Positions 17,198 through 26,999 of a stretch of DNA of 64,000 nucleotides are shown here, one piece after another (the stretch's first letter is position 1; each line of letters begins with the position of its first letter). Source of the stretch: CAKZLS01 sp963771545 (GTDB lineage Bacteria > Pseudomonadota > Alphaproteobacteria > Rhodospirillales > Defluviicoccaceae); contig CAVYTX010000002.1 of the NCBI GenBank assembly GCA_963771545.1, positions 558,001 through 622,000 on the forward strand, written 5' to 3'. Below the pieces are notes generated by a model. The model made no database searches, was not told the DNA's origin, and saw only the letters and a list, made by a program, of their open reading frames with translations. The translations under genes were made by a program, and so were the position numbers.

Positions 17198-18193
17198 ATG
17201 AAAAAAACCAGTACGAAACTCTTGGGATTGTTTGTGGTCGGCGGAATTTTCCTGCTCGTTGTCGGCATTTTGGTGTTTGGGAGCGGCCAGTTCTTTAAGA
17301 CAACGGTGTCTCGGGTCGCCTTTTTCACCGATTCGCTCGCCGGTCTGGGCGAAGGCGCCCCGGTGAGATTCCGTGGTGTCAAAATCGGGACGGTCACCAA
17401 GATTGTCCTCGACTTCAATTTGAAGGGCCTGACGATGACCACGCCGGTCTATTTCGAACTCGACCCCAGTCGATTCGTGGTGTCCGGTGGCGAGTTTGTG
17501 CCGGGCCGCGAAAAAGAGCGAAACGCCGCCCTGGTCGCCAAGGGATTAAGGGCCCAGCTATCGTTCGATAGCCTCGTGACCGGGCAACAGGTCGTCGATC
17601 TGGTGATGCGCCCGGACACCAAAGACACGATCGTCGCGGACGACACGGATGTCCTCGAGATCCCAACCATCCCATCCGAGACCGCGCAGATCAAAAACAC
17701 GGTCACCGCGATCCTCGATCACCTCGGCAAACTGGATATCGTGCAGATCAATAATGGGATCAATAACCTCCTAACGGGCGCGGGGAAATTGGTGGGCAAC
17801 CCCGAGCTCAATCGAATTATCCATGAGACCCGTCTGACCATTCCCGAGGTGCGGCAACTGGTTCGCAACGTCGATGGCGAGGTCGGGTCGGTGGCGACCA
17901 GTCTCTCCGGTGTCGCCGACAAGGCGAGCGGCACGCTCGGAAAAGCCGACGGTGCCATGGACGAGGCGCGAAAGGCTTTCGTGGGCGCTCAGGGCACGCT
18001 GCGGCGAGGGGATCAAGTTCTGGACTCCGCGAACGGTCTGATCAAGCCGGGAGCACAGGCGCATTTCGAACTGATCGAGATGATGCAGGAGGTAACGGCG
18101 GCGGCCCGCTCGGTCAGAACTCTGGCCAATACGCTGCAGCGCGATCCGGAGTCGGTGTTGTTCGGCAAGACGAGAAGCGGAGGTCGAAAATGA
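17198..18193 (+). CDS. mlaD: MlaD family (MCE domain) substrate-binding protein
   Basis: 331 residues with one N-terminal membrane anchor (LLGLFVVGGIFLLVVGILVFG), then an MCE domain around residues 38-115 starting AFFTDSLAGLGEGAPVRFRGVKIGTV. A long helical C-terminal region follows, predicted to be periplasmic and longer than in E. coli MlaD (183 residues), closer to the tunnel-forming MCE proteins. It binds lipid for the MlaEF transporter. Its last codons overlap the downstream lipoprotein ATG by 4 bp, indicating translational coupling. Confidence 0.9.
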   Translation: MKKTSTKLLGLFVVGGIFLLVVGILVFGSGQFFKTTVSRVAFFTDSLAGLGEGAPVRFRGVKIGTVTKIVLDFNLKGLTMTTPVYFELDPSRFVVSGGEFVPGREKERNAALVAKGLRAQLSFDSLVTGQQVVDLVMRPDTKDTIVADDTDVLEIPTIPSETAQIKNTVTAILDHLGKLDIVQINNGINNLLTGAGKLVGNPELNRIIHETRLTIPEVRQLVRNVDGEVGSVATSLSGVADKASGTLGKADGAMDEARKAFVGAQGTLRRGDQVLDSANGLIKPGAQAHFELIEMMQEVTAAARSVRTLANTLQRDPESVLFGKTRSGGRK

Positions 18194-18804
18194 AGTCACG
18201 CATTCGCCAGGTCATCGCTCCGGTTCTGATCGTCGCCGCCATGGCCGCGGCCGGTTGTTCGAGACCGTTCGGCGGGTCGGACGAACCGTCTCGGTTTTAC
18301 GTTCTGACCGCCGAGCCGGTGCAACCATCGGCGCAGGCCCAATCCGGCGCCTCACAAGGCCCCATCGTCGGCGTCTCCCAGGTGGAACTCGCCGATCATC
18401 TGAAGCGCGAAGCCATCGTCACGCGGACCACCGGAAACCGGGTGGTGCTGGCGGATCTGGATCAATGGGCGGCGGAACCGCAGGACAACATCACCTCGGT
18501 GCTGGCTCAAAACCTCTCGAACATGATCCCCAGCGAACGCGTGGTGCTTCTGCCGTCGAGCCGGACCATCCCTCTGGACTATCGCGTTCAGGTGGAGATT
18601 CCGACGTTCGAACAGGGGCCCGACGGCGCGGTGGAACTGATCGCCGTCTGGCAGGTGTTCAAGGGCGACGATTACGGACTTCTGAGCATGCGCAAGTCCA
18701 TCATCCATCAACCCGTGTCGGGCGAAGGCTACGACGCCATCGTGGCGGCCATGAGCACGGCGCTCGGAGAACTCAGCCGCCGGATCACGGCGGAAATTCG
18801 GTAG
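18190..18804 (+). CDS. ABC-type transport auxiliary lipoprotein (PqiC/DUF330 family)
   Basis: 204 residues with a lipoprotein signal peptide (hydrophobic VLIVAAMAAAGC, Cys near residue 23). The family opening RFYVLTAEP and the central VGVSQVELADHLKREAIVTR follow. Such lipoproteins sit in the outer membrane facing the periplasm and work with MCE-protein transporters. The start overlaps the mlaD stop (ATGA), so it is part of the mla operon. Confidence 0.85.
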   Translation: MKSRIRQVIAPVLIVAAMAAAGCSRPFGGSDEPSRFYVLTAEPVQPSAQAQSGASQGPIVGVSQVELADHLKREAIVTRTTGNRVVLADLDQWAAEPQDNITSVLAQNLSNMIPSERVVLLPSSRTIPLDYRVQVEIPTFEQGPDGAVELIAVWQVFKGDDYGLLSMRKSIIHQPVSGEGYDAIVAAMSTALGELSRRITAEIR

Positions 18805-18818
18805 GTTGGGGGGCCCGG

Positions 18819-20081
<1,263 letters not shown>

Positions 20082-20117
20082 TGGGGAGCCTCTCCCCATT
20101 AGTCCCGGACATCGGTG

Positions 20118-20789
20118 ATGATTAGAAGACCGACCCTTCACAGCCTTCGGCGCTCGCGCTTTTTGTTGCTTCTGGCCGCGCTGGTGCTTTTGCTGCTCGC
20201 CTCGCCTTTCCTCGGGGATAGCCGGATGCACGAGGCGTACTTCGCCGTACTGTCCGCCCTCGTCATGCTCTCCGCGGCGAGGATCTCCAGCGATACCCGG
20301 GGGCAGCGGACCTTTGCCTCGGCGCTTGCGTTTCTGTGGTTGGCGGCGAGCCTGTGGGGGCTGTTCTCGCACCAGACGGTTGCGACAATCGGTGCGAGCG
20401 TATTGTTCACTGTTTTCAGCGTTTACGTCCTTGGTCTTATCCTGGTCAGTGTCCTTGGCGCCGCCGAAGTGGATTTCGATATCCTTTTGGGGGCGGTTTC
20501 GGCCTATCTGTTGATCGCCATCATTTGGACGACGACCTACATTGTCATCCATGAGTTGGAACCGGGGTCCTTCTCCTTGGTTCACGGCGAGCCCCGGCCG
20601 GTCTTCCATCAATTCCTGTACTTCAGCCTGGCCACCTTGACGACGGTCGGCTACGGCGACATCACCGCGGTCCACCCCTTCGCCCAAATCTGGGCAACGT
20701 TGGAAGCCGTTGTCGGCACGTTGTACATGGCGCTGTTGGTCGCCAAACTCGTCGGCATTTATCAAAGCCAGCGGTTCCCACGAAACTAA
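20118..20789 (+). CDS. Potassium channel family protein
   Basis: 223 residues. A few N-terminal hydrophobic segments precede a two-helix pore module with the selectivity filter TVGYGD (nt about 20640-20662) between LYFSLATLT and the last helix (ATLEAVVGTLYMALLVAKLVG). There is no cytoplasmic RCK/TrkA-N domain, so it is a minimal ion channel. It lies 36 bp after the cation antiporter on the same strand, giving a small cation-homeostasis pair. Confidence 0.85.
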   Translation: MIRRPTLHSLRRSRFLLLLAALVLLLLASPFLGDSRMHEAYFAVLSALVMLSAARISSDTRGQRTFASALAFLWLAASLWGLFSHQTVATIGASVLFTVFSVYVLGLILVSVLGAAEVDFDILLGAVSAYLLIAIIWTTTYIVIHELEPGSFSLVHGEPRPVFHQFLYFSLATLTTVGYGDITAVHPFAQIWATLEAVVGTLYMALLVAKLVGIYQSQRFPRN

Positions 20790-20887
20790 GGCAGTATCGG
20801 GGGTAAAGATTCGGGAATTGCATCGGCGAAGCTACCGACACATATCGGAAGGACGATTTTGCCATTCATTGCGGATGCGAGGAGCCT

Positions 20888-21016
20888 GTGCGCCGCAAAA
20901 CAGTCCTATTGATGGCCGCATCGATGTTTTTGATCGGTCTATTAACCACCGCCTGCGGAAACATAAATCGCGATCAGAACTCGTTCCAGTTTGTGGATAA
21001 CCGGCGGGACCCTTAA
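20888..21016 (+). CDS. Very small putative lipoprotein (42 residues)
   Basis: A GTG start at 20888 with GAGGAG directly upstream encodes a basic start (MRRKT), a hydrophobic stretch (VLLMAASMFLIGLL) and a TTAC lipobox-like site, then about 20 polar residues ending at TAA. This is the architecture of tiny entericidin-like lipoproteins, but no family is recognised. The gene ends 8 bp before a fixJ-like fragment on the opposite strand. Confidence 0.45.
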   Translation: MRRKTVLLMAASMFLIGLLTTACGNINRDQNSFQFVDNRRDP

Positions 21017-21023
21017 GAGCCGT

Positions 21024-21300
21024 TTATGGCTGCAAGCGGCTGCTTCCGACCTTGCGGCAGAGCAGGACCAACCTGACCAGTTCCAGCGAGGAATGGACCC
21101 GCATCCTGCGCATGACGCGGCCGCGGTGGATTTCCACCGTCTTGGGATTGAGGTCGAGCAGACGGGCGATCTCCTTGGTGGTGTGGCCGTCCACCACCAA
21201 ATCCATTACTTCGCGTTCGTGCGGGCGGAGCGTGCCCATACCGTTGACGATCCTGATGGCTTCGGCCCGCTTCCCCCGCCACTGCGCGTCCAATTGTTGA
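21024..21300 (-). pseudogene. FixJ-type response regulator fragment (C-terminal LuxR domain only)
   Basis: About 90 residues of a LuxR-type helix-turn-helix domain (REVMDLVVDG, TKEIARLLDL, HRGRVMRRMRV) with the native stop at 21024. There is no receiver domain and no start codon. The sequence closely parallels the C-terminus of the intact regulator at 23617-24252, at DNA level too, with homology ending at LDAQW near 21300. The IS1595-family insertion begins 22 bp beyond that breakpoint and so did not itself cause the truncation. It is best read as the remnant of a paralogue. Confidence 0.75.
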
Positions 21301-21321
21301 GTTTGTATCGGAATTCCGCAA

Positions 21322-22360
21322 ACAGGGTATCCACTTCGCTCTCGTAATGACAATATGTGGGGATGGCCGAGCAAGCAGCCCATCCCGTTGGCGGCATCGA
21401 CTATCCACGCACGCTTCAGCAATTCGATGAGTGGTTTTCTTCCGAGACCGCCTGTGCGGATTATCTTCGGCGTGTTCGTTGGCCGGAAGGTTTCCGCTGT
21501 CCGGCCTGCGGGGCGACGGTGGCATGGACGACGGCCCGGGGCCAGCTTCGATGCGGTGGATGCGATCGCCAAACATCGCCGACGGCGGGGACGGTTTTCG
21601 AGGGAACGCGGAAGCCGTTGCGGCTCTGGTTCCAGGCGATGTGGTACGTGACGAATCAGAAGCATGGGGTCAGTGCCCTGGGGGTGCAGAGGATCCTTGG
21701 CCTTGGCAGCTACCAGACGGCTTGGGCGTGGCTTCATAAGCTTCGCCGCGCCATGGTTCGCCCGGGCAGAGACCTTCTGGAGGGCGATGTTGAGGTTGAC
21801 GAAACCTACGTTGGCGGCCATGAGACTGGCGTTATCGGTCGCAAAACAAAGAAAAAATCGATTGTCGCGATGGCCGCTGAAATCCGCGGGCGGGGCACCG
21901 GTCGTATCCGCATGGCGTGTGTCCGAGACGTATCTGCCGAGAGCCTCGTTCCGTTCGTCCAAACGTCCGTATGCCCAGGTGCGACGGTTCGAACCGACGG
22001 CTGGCGAGCCTACAACGGTCTCACGGACGTCGGCTTCGAACACCTGCCGAAGAACATTTCCGCCAGCGGCGACCCAGCCCATATCGTCATGCCTCGTGTT
22101 CACCGCGTTGCCGCTCTCTTCGATCGGTGGTGGCTGGGAATTCACCATGGGGCCATCCGTTCCTCCCAGCTCGACTACTACCTCGACGAATTTACATTCC
22201 GTTTCAACCGTCGCCGATCGAAAGCTCGCGGCCTCTTGTTCTACCGTCTTCTCCAGCAAGCCGCGCAACTGCAACCCGTGCCATACAAGACGCTCGTGGG
22301 CGGAAAGCTCAACGGTCACACCCAAATCTAGACCTTACGAGAGCGAAGTGGATACCCTAT
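21322..22360 (+). mobile_element. IS1595-family insertion sequence, complete, with 8-bp target duplication
   Basis: Terminal inverted repeats of 26 bp with one mismatch (21322-21347 and 22335-22360; ends ACAGGGTATCC and, inverted, ATAGGGTATCC) enclose one transposase gene. The 8-bp target duplication TTCCGCAA flanks both sides (21314-21321 and 22361-22368), as expected for IS1595-type elements. Total length is 1039 bp. The intact ends and clean duplication suggest a recent insertion. Confidence 0.9.
21363..22331 (+). CDS. IS1595 family transposase (ISXO2-like)
   Basis: 322 residues from the ATG at 21363. The N-terminus has the zinc-ribbon pair C-P-A-C-G and C-G-G-C-D, typical of the IS1595 group. 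The ISXO2-like catalytic core follows with VEVDETYVGG (first Asp), RTDGWRAY (second Asp) and the C-terminal HHGAIRSSQLDYYLDEFTFRFNRR region. The frame is intact, so the element may be active. The gene fills the space between the terminal repeats. Confidence 0.92.
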   Translation: MAEQAAHPVGGIDYPRTLQQFDEWFSSETACADYLRRVRWPEGFRCPACGATVAWTTARGQLRCGGCDRQTSPTAGTVFEGTRKPLRLWFQAMWYVTNQKHGVSALGVQRILGLGSYQTAWAWLHKLRRAMVRPGRDLLEGDVEVDETYVGGHETGVIGRKTKKKSIVAMAAEIRGRGTGRIRMACVRDVSAESLVPFVQTSVCPGATVRTDGWRAYNGLTDVGFEHLPKNISASGDPAHIVMPRVHRVAALFDRWWLGIHHGAIRSSQLDYYLDEFTFRFNRRRSKARGLLFYRLLQQAAQLQPVPYKTLVGGKLNGHTQI

Positions 22361-22402
22361 TTCCGCAAAACTCACCCGCTTCTGTTGCGGGTGGGGCAAA
22401 CG

Positions 22403-23575
22403 GTGATACGGTTTATATTCACGGCGATCATGGTGTCGCTGGCGCCAATGGCGGCGGCGCGAGCGGACTTCATGGACTACCATTTCCGGCTTGTCTGTGA
22501 TCAAGCGGGAAAACGAGCTGAGATCGTGCCGTATGCGGTGTGGAACACCAACGTGTATTCGGAGGAGCCGCAGGACTGCCGCCTGGCGAGTGGGCGGACC
22601 GTCCGGGCCAAGATGGGGCTTGGGCCCATCTATCCCTATGGCCAGGGCGGTGCCGATCCGTCGAAGTGGATCAGCGTGTGGATAGACGAGGCGCGGGTCC
22701 TCAACGAATACGGCTTCGAATGTCTTGCCGAAGGACCTTGCGGCATTCGCGTCGTCGTGACGCCGGATGGTATGGAAGTATGTTCCCGCGAACGTTCCCG
22801 CCGCTCATCCCCTCCGGACGTCGACGGCCAGCCTCCCGAAAGATGCGCCATTACGTTGAACAAGGATCTCTCGGCCGTACGGGACGCCCTCGAATATCCC
22901 GTGGCCGACGAAAGGCGGCGGCCGGCGGCCGGTTCAATCGCGATGCTTTACGCAAGGGACGAACAATTCTGCGAGATATTTCAGTACGGGGGAACGGACA
23001 ACAACTCATCGCGCGTCGATCTACCGGTCGACGCGAAGCCGGTCGAGGCAGAAAACCGTTCCGACTACGAATACGCTGGCAGCTATTACCATTACACGTT
23101 CGATATCGACAACGACGGTCGGACGGAGAGAGTGGTCGGTCTGGAAGCGCGGACACATGCGCACGACGGCGACATCTTCTTTGTTTATCGAGGCGAGACG
23201 GTACCGAAACCGATCGTCCAGAAAGCGGGAAAGATGAAAACTATGACGGTATATGCCAAGGCAGCGGCACGGATCCTGCCGCAGTACTGGTCCGATTATG
23301 CCGGCGCGGCTGAAAGGCGGCTGGCGGTGGAGGGCGATTTAGAAGGCGCCTACGCGGTGACGAGCGTAGCGTCTCCATGGTGGAACAATGAGGACACGCC
23401 GATATTCCGCTTCCGCTACTGGTATCTGCGGCCTTTCCGCTACGATCAGACGACCTATTTCCTCACCTCGTCACGGGAGGCGTCCAGGCTTCATTGGCAT
23501 ACCGTGCTTCGACCCGAGCCGGACGGCCACGTCACGGAGATGTGCGTCTTCCAGATCGTTCCGGTTCGATACTGA
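22403..23575 (+). CDS. Secreted protein of unknown function
   Basis: 390 residues from the GTG at 22403. The signal peptide (IRFIFTAIMVSLAPMAAARA) predicts export. The mature part is rich in Asp, Tyr, Arg and Trp and contains FDIDNDGRTERVVGLE, an FG-GAP/EF-hand-like calcium-binding type segment. No family is recognised. The gene starts about 40 bp from the right end of the IS1595 element; the frame runs upstream into IS DNA, but the signal peptide marks the real start. An ATG at 22430 is an alternative. Confidence 0.55.
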   Translation: MIRFIFTAIMVSLAPMAAARADFMDYHFRLVCDQAGKRAEIVPYAVWNTNVYSEEPQDCRLASGRTVRAKMGLGPIYPYGQGGADPSKWISVWIDEARVLNEYGFECLAEGPCGIRVVVTPDGMEVCSRERSRRSSPPDVDGQPPERCAITLNKDLSAVRDALEYPVADERRRPAAGSIAMLYARDEQFCEIFQYGGTDNNSSRVDLPVDAKPVEAENRSDYEYAGSYYHYTFDIDNDGRTERVVGLEARTHAHDGDIFFVYRGETVPKPIVQKAGKMKTMTVYAKAAARILPQYWSDYAGAAERRLAVEGDLEGAYAVTSVASPWWNNEDTPIFRFRYWYLRPFRYDQTTYFLTSSREASRLHWHTVLRPEPDGHVTEMCVFQIVPVRY

Positions 23576-23616
23576 GAAGAGGCGAGTGCGGCGCGCCGGT
23601 GGCGGTGTATGAAGAT

Positions 23617-24252
23617 CTAGGGCCGCAGCGGATTGCCCTTAACCTTGCGGCAGAGCAGGACCATCTTGACCAGTTCCAGCGAGGACTGGACCCGCATCTT
23701 GCGCATGACGCGGCCGCGGTGGATTCCCACCGTCTTGGGACTGAGGTCGAGCAGGCGGGCGATCTCCTTGGTGGCGTGGCCGTCCACCACCAGATCCATT
23801 ACTTCGCGCTCCCGGGGGCTGAGGCTGTTCATGCGCTCGAGGACGTCTATGGCCTCGCTCCGCCAGGTCCGCCACTGGGCGTCCAGTTCCACGCATTGGC
23901 GGACCCGCTCCAGAAGCTCGTCGTCCTCGAACGGCTTTTCCAGGAAGTCCACGGCGCCCACCTTCATGGCGCGGACGGCGGTGGGGATGTCGCCCTGTCC
24001 GCTGATCAGGATGGCCGGGCGGAAATCGCCCTTGACGGCCAGTATTTCCAGGAGCTGAACGCCGGTTATGCCCGGCATGTACACGTCGGTCACGAGGCAG
24101 CCGGGGCGGGCGGCGTGGTAGGCGCCGAGGAACGCCTCGGCGCATTCGAACACCTCCACGTCTAGCCCCGCGGACTCCATGAGATAGCGGAGCGATTTGC
24201 GGATTCCGCCGTGATCGTCGATCACGAACACGGTCGGATCATGCGGCTGCAT
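23617..24252 (-). CDS. FixJ-type two-component response regulator
   Basis: 211 residues from the ATG at 24252. The receiver domain (1-120) has the acidic pair in VFVIDDH, the phospho-accepting Asp in VTDVYMPG and the conserved Lys in LEKPF. The LuxR-type HTH C-domain follows (SPREREVMDLVVDG, TKEIARLLDL). It overlaps the 3' end of the sensor kinase gene by 14 bp, so the two form a translationally coupled pair. Targets cannot be inferred; FixJ-like regulators often control respiration or redox genes. Confidence 0.9.
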   Translation of the reverse strand: MQPHDPTVFVIDDHGGIRKSLRYLMESAGLDVEVFECAEAFLGAYHAARPGCLVTDVYMPGITGVQLLEILAVKGDFRPAILISGQGDIPTAVRAMKVGAVDFLEKPFEDDELLERVRQCVELDAQWRTWRSEAIDVLERMNSLSPREREVMDLVVDGHATKEIARLLDLSPKTVGIHRGRVMRKMRVQSSLELVKMVLLCRKVKGNPLRP

Positions 24253-25615
24253 TGGGCGCCTCGCTGATGGGTAAGGTGAAATGGATGCCGGCATCTTCGG
24301 CGGACAAGACCCCGGCGGGTTCGGCTCGGATGCGTCCGCCGTGTTCCTCGACGATGGTGCGGCAGATTGCCAAGCCCATGCCCATGCCCTCCACCTTGGT
24401 GGTGAAGAACGGATCGAAGGCATGCGCCGCCTCGTCCGGCGAGAACCCGCATCCGCCGTCATGGACGCTGACGTGGAGGTCATCGCCCTCGGAGCGGGAC
24501 CGGAGTTCGATCCTGGAAGTGGAGCCGGGCGTGTCGGTGATGGACTCGACGCTGTTGCGAAGCAGATTGAGAAGCGTCTGTTCGATCTCCACGACGTTGA
24601 CGTTTACGGGCACGGCGGGGTTGGCGACATCCACCACCAATTCGATGCCGTGCCGCTCCAGGTCCTTGCGGATCAGATTGACGACGGATCCGACGAGGGC
24701 GCCGATGCCGGTGACGGCCCGCTTTCGCGGCGCCTTGCGCACGAAGCGGGAAACGTTGCGGATGATCTCCCGCGCGCGTTTGGCTTCGGCACGAGTCTCG
24801 TTGAGGGCCTCCACCAGGTCGTCCGCGATCCACTCGCCGGACGCCAGCCGGCGAAGCGAGCCGTTGCAGTAGTTGACGATGGCGGCGATGGGCTGGTTCA
24901 GCTCGTGGGCGAGCGCGGCGGTCATTTCCCCCATCGTCGCGATGCGCATGTAGCGCATGAGCTGATGCTGGAGCTCGCGCGCCTGTTCCTGGGCGTGAAT
25001 GCGGTCGGTGATGTCGCGGGAGCAAATGCAAACGGCCGCGGGAACGCCGTCGTCATTCATCACCGGGTGGGCGGTGACACTCAGATATCGATCCCGCCAG
25101 TGAAATTCCACCTGCATGCGACCGGAGTTCGACCTCACCGCCGCGATGACCTCCCGAAGGCGAACGGCCGAATCCGGGTCGAACAGGTCCAACAGTGACC
25201 GGCCCAACAAATCGCGATGCTGCCGACCGAATCCTTCGACGCCCGAGCGATTGATCGCCAGGATTACGCCGTCGGCGTTGACCATGACGATCATCTCGTC
25301 GACGGCGTCGATCATCGACCCCAGGGTGGCGCGGCTCCGCCTGACCGCCCGCTCGGCCTGTTCGCGCTCAGTGATGTCGTCGCCGAGGATGCGGGCCCGC
25401 CCGCCATCGGACGCCGGTGGGGGCGGGTCTTTTCGTTTGCGATTCGGTGCTTGAGAATTGGCGACCCAGCGAACAAGGGAATTGAGCCTTCTCAGGCGGG
25501 AGATCTCGGCGTCGCGCTCGACGCCCGCCGACACCTGAACGGTCGGCTTGACGGCCTTGGCTACTGCGGTAGCGACAGCATGTCTGCCGCCGCGTGTCCT
25601 GACGGTTCGCTTCAT
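24239..25615 (-). CDS. PAS domain sensor histidine kinase (FixL-like architecture)
   Basis: 458 residues. After a basic N-terminus there is a PAS domain at about 95-215 (IDAVDEMIVMVNADGVILAINRSGVEGFG). The HisKA box ALAHELNQPIAAIVNYCNG carries the phospho-His. The HATPase_c domain has the N box LLNLLRNSVESI and G boxes DGGCGF and GMGMGLAICR. The heme-binding PAS residues of rhizobial FixL are not evident, so oxygen sensing is not supported. No membrane helix is seen, so the kinase is probably cytosolic. Confidence 0.88.
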   Translation of the reverse strand: MKRTVRTRGGRHAVATAVAKAVKPTVQVSAGVERDAEISRLRRLNSLVRWVANSQAPNRKRKDPPPPASDGGRARILGDDITEREQAERAVRRSRATLGSMIDAVDEMIVMVNADGVILAINRSGVEGFGRQHRDLLGRSLLDLFDPDSAVRLREVIAAVRSNSGRMQVEFHWRDRYLSVTAHPVMNDDGVPAAVCICSRDITDRIHAQEQARELQHQLMRYMRIATMGEMTAALAHELNQPIAAIVNYCNGSLRRLASGEWIADDLVEALNETRAEAKRAREIIRNVSRFVRKAPRKRAVTGIGALVGSVVNLIRKDLERHGIELVVDVANPAVPVNVNVVEIEQTLLNLLRNSVESITDTPGSTSRIELRSRSEGDDLHVSVHDGGCGFSPDEAAHAFDPFFTTKVEGMGMGLAICRTIVEEHGGRIRAEPAGVLSAEDAGIHFTLPISEAPNAAA

Positions 25616-25800
25616 GATGGGATCCTATTTAGGGTTGCCATCCCGCCCGGCCTCCAACATTTGGTATCGAGCAACCTTAGAACACACCAATCGTGCGTTT
25701 TGCAACCTTTTTTCGGAGCAACTCTAGATTGTTTCGCGTGTGGATCTTTTGGCGGTCGGGGACTCCGCCGGCGGAGGCGGACTTCGGTGAATCTCCGTTC

Positions 25801-26583
25801 TTACCCTCCCGACGGGTGGGCGCGCCGGCCAACGAACGCCGGGGCCCGGCAGGCATGGCGGCTGGAGGAGCTCGGAGGGCACCGAACCAGGTTAGTGCTA
25901 AACGCCACATTCGCGGTTTTGCCGCGCGGGGGCGTAAACGTGGTTGTGGATGTGGTCGCGCGGGCGGCGCGCCGGTCGGCCGTTTGGCGTTTGCGGTCGG
26001 CGCGCCGGGCTTCGTAGGCGAGGCGGGTCTGCTCGTTCCACAACTTGAGAACCCGCAATTTGTAGGGGCGGTTGAACTTGGGGGTAGCCGAGTGATAGCG
26101 CCCCGAAGCCTTTTGCCACGATCCGGTCTCGTCGAACAGCGTCTTCAGGTAGGTGGAGCTGTAGGCGACGTTGGCGACGGGATCGAACGCCTGCTCGAGA
26201 TTGGCGAACGCGGCGGGATGATGGCGCAGATTGATCTGCATGCAGCCCACGTCGATGTTGCGGACGTTGCGCGCCTTGAGGGCGCGAACCGTGGCGATGG
26301 CCTCGGTCTTGGTGGGCAAATACCGCCCCTTGCCCTCGGCCATGACCGTCCACGGCCAGGCAGATTTTGCCCGGCGCTCGCGGTCCCAGCGCCCGGACTC
26401 GGCGACCGCGATGGCGGCCATCAGGTGGCGGGGGATGTTGTGCGCGCGCTCGGCGTCGGCGACGGCGTCCATGCACAGACGCCAAGGATCATCGTTTTCG
26501 GCGGCCGTTGCGAACGAAGCCGGAGCCACGAGCAAAATAGCGGCCAAGACAGGTCCGAAGGTGCGGGCTACGATACAAGGCAC
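25801..26583 (-). CDS. Lytic transglycosylase domain-containing protein
   Basis: 260 residues from the GTG at 26583, with AAAAAGGGG upstream. Signal peptide VLAAILLVAPASFATA, then an SLT-type domain: catalytic Glu in AVAESGRW, followed by the GCMQINLRHHP motif and AYSSTYLKTLF. Lytic transglycosylases cleave peptidoglycan glycan strands, yielding 1,6-anhydro ends. The C-terminal 60 residues are Arg/Thr-rich and low-complexity. The gene faces the RAYT gene, with about 400 bp between them. Confidence 0.85.
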   Translation of the reverse strand: MPCIVARTFGPVLAAILLVAPASFATAAENDDPWRLCMDAVADAERAHNIPRHLMAAIAVAESGRWDRERRAKSAWPWTVMAEGKGRYLPTKTEAIATVRALKARNVRNIDVGCMQINLRHHPAAFANLEQAFDPVANVAYSSTYLKTLFDETGSWQKASGRYHSATPKFNRPYKLRVLKLWNEQTRLAYEARRADRKRQTADRRAARATTSTTTFTPPRGKTANVAFSTNLVRCPPSSSSRHACRAPAFVGRRAHPSGG

Positions 26584-26999
26584 TGCGATCCCCTTTTTCC
26601 GAGTATTCTCACTGGAGCTAAATGCAAGACCCGTGCCGTTTACGGCGCATGTCGGAAAAACCTGTCGGTCGGGGGGGCGCACCGCTGACACACCAAGACA
26701 ATCATTGAGTTTTCCCGGATTGGGAGCTATAAAGACGGTCGTTTCGCTCGCCCAACAACCGCGACGAAACACGGAAGCAGGGTTTGGGAAGGGGGTTCCG
26801 CCGCATCGGCGGATGGCGCGGCGATCGGTTATCGGTCGCCGCGCTTGTCGTTTGCGCGCTCGGCGGTGTTGCCGGGGTTTCTCGGGCGGAACGGACGCCG
26901 AAAGGAAGCGTGATCGGTTGCGGGAACCGCCGCAAAGCCTTAGGCTTTTTGGGCAGGGCCGGGATGTGCCCTTTTCGAATAAGGTAAGACGGGACGAAC
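26584..26999. other. Intergenic region with two adjacent hairpins upstream of the RAYT gene
   Basis: No supported gene. CCGCCG-CAT-CGGCGG (26798-26812) and GCGCGGCGA, 11 nt, TCGCCGCGC (26816-26844) are two perfect hairpins 3 bp apart, about 155 bp upstream of the RAYT start. RAYT genes are often flanked by the REP-type hairpins they act on, so these are candidate cognate sites. Confidence 0.4.

Noticed and set aside
24239..25615. Naming the kinase FixL (oxygen sensor)
   Set aside because: The heme-coordinating PAS residues of FixL are not evident; only the domain layout and the FixJ-type partner agree.
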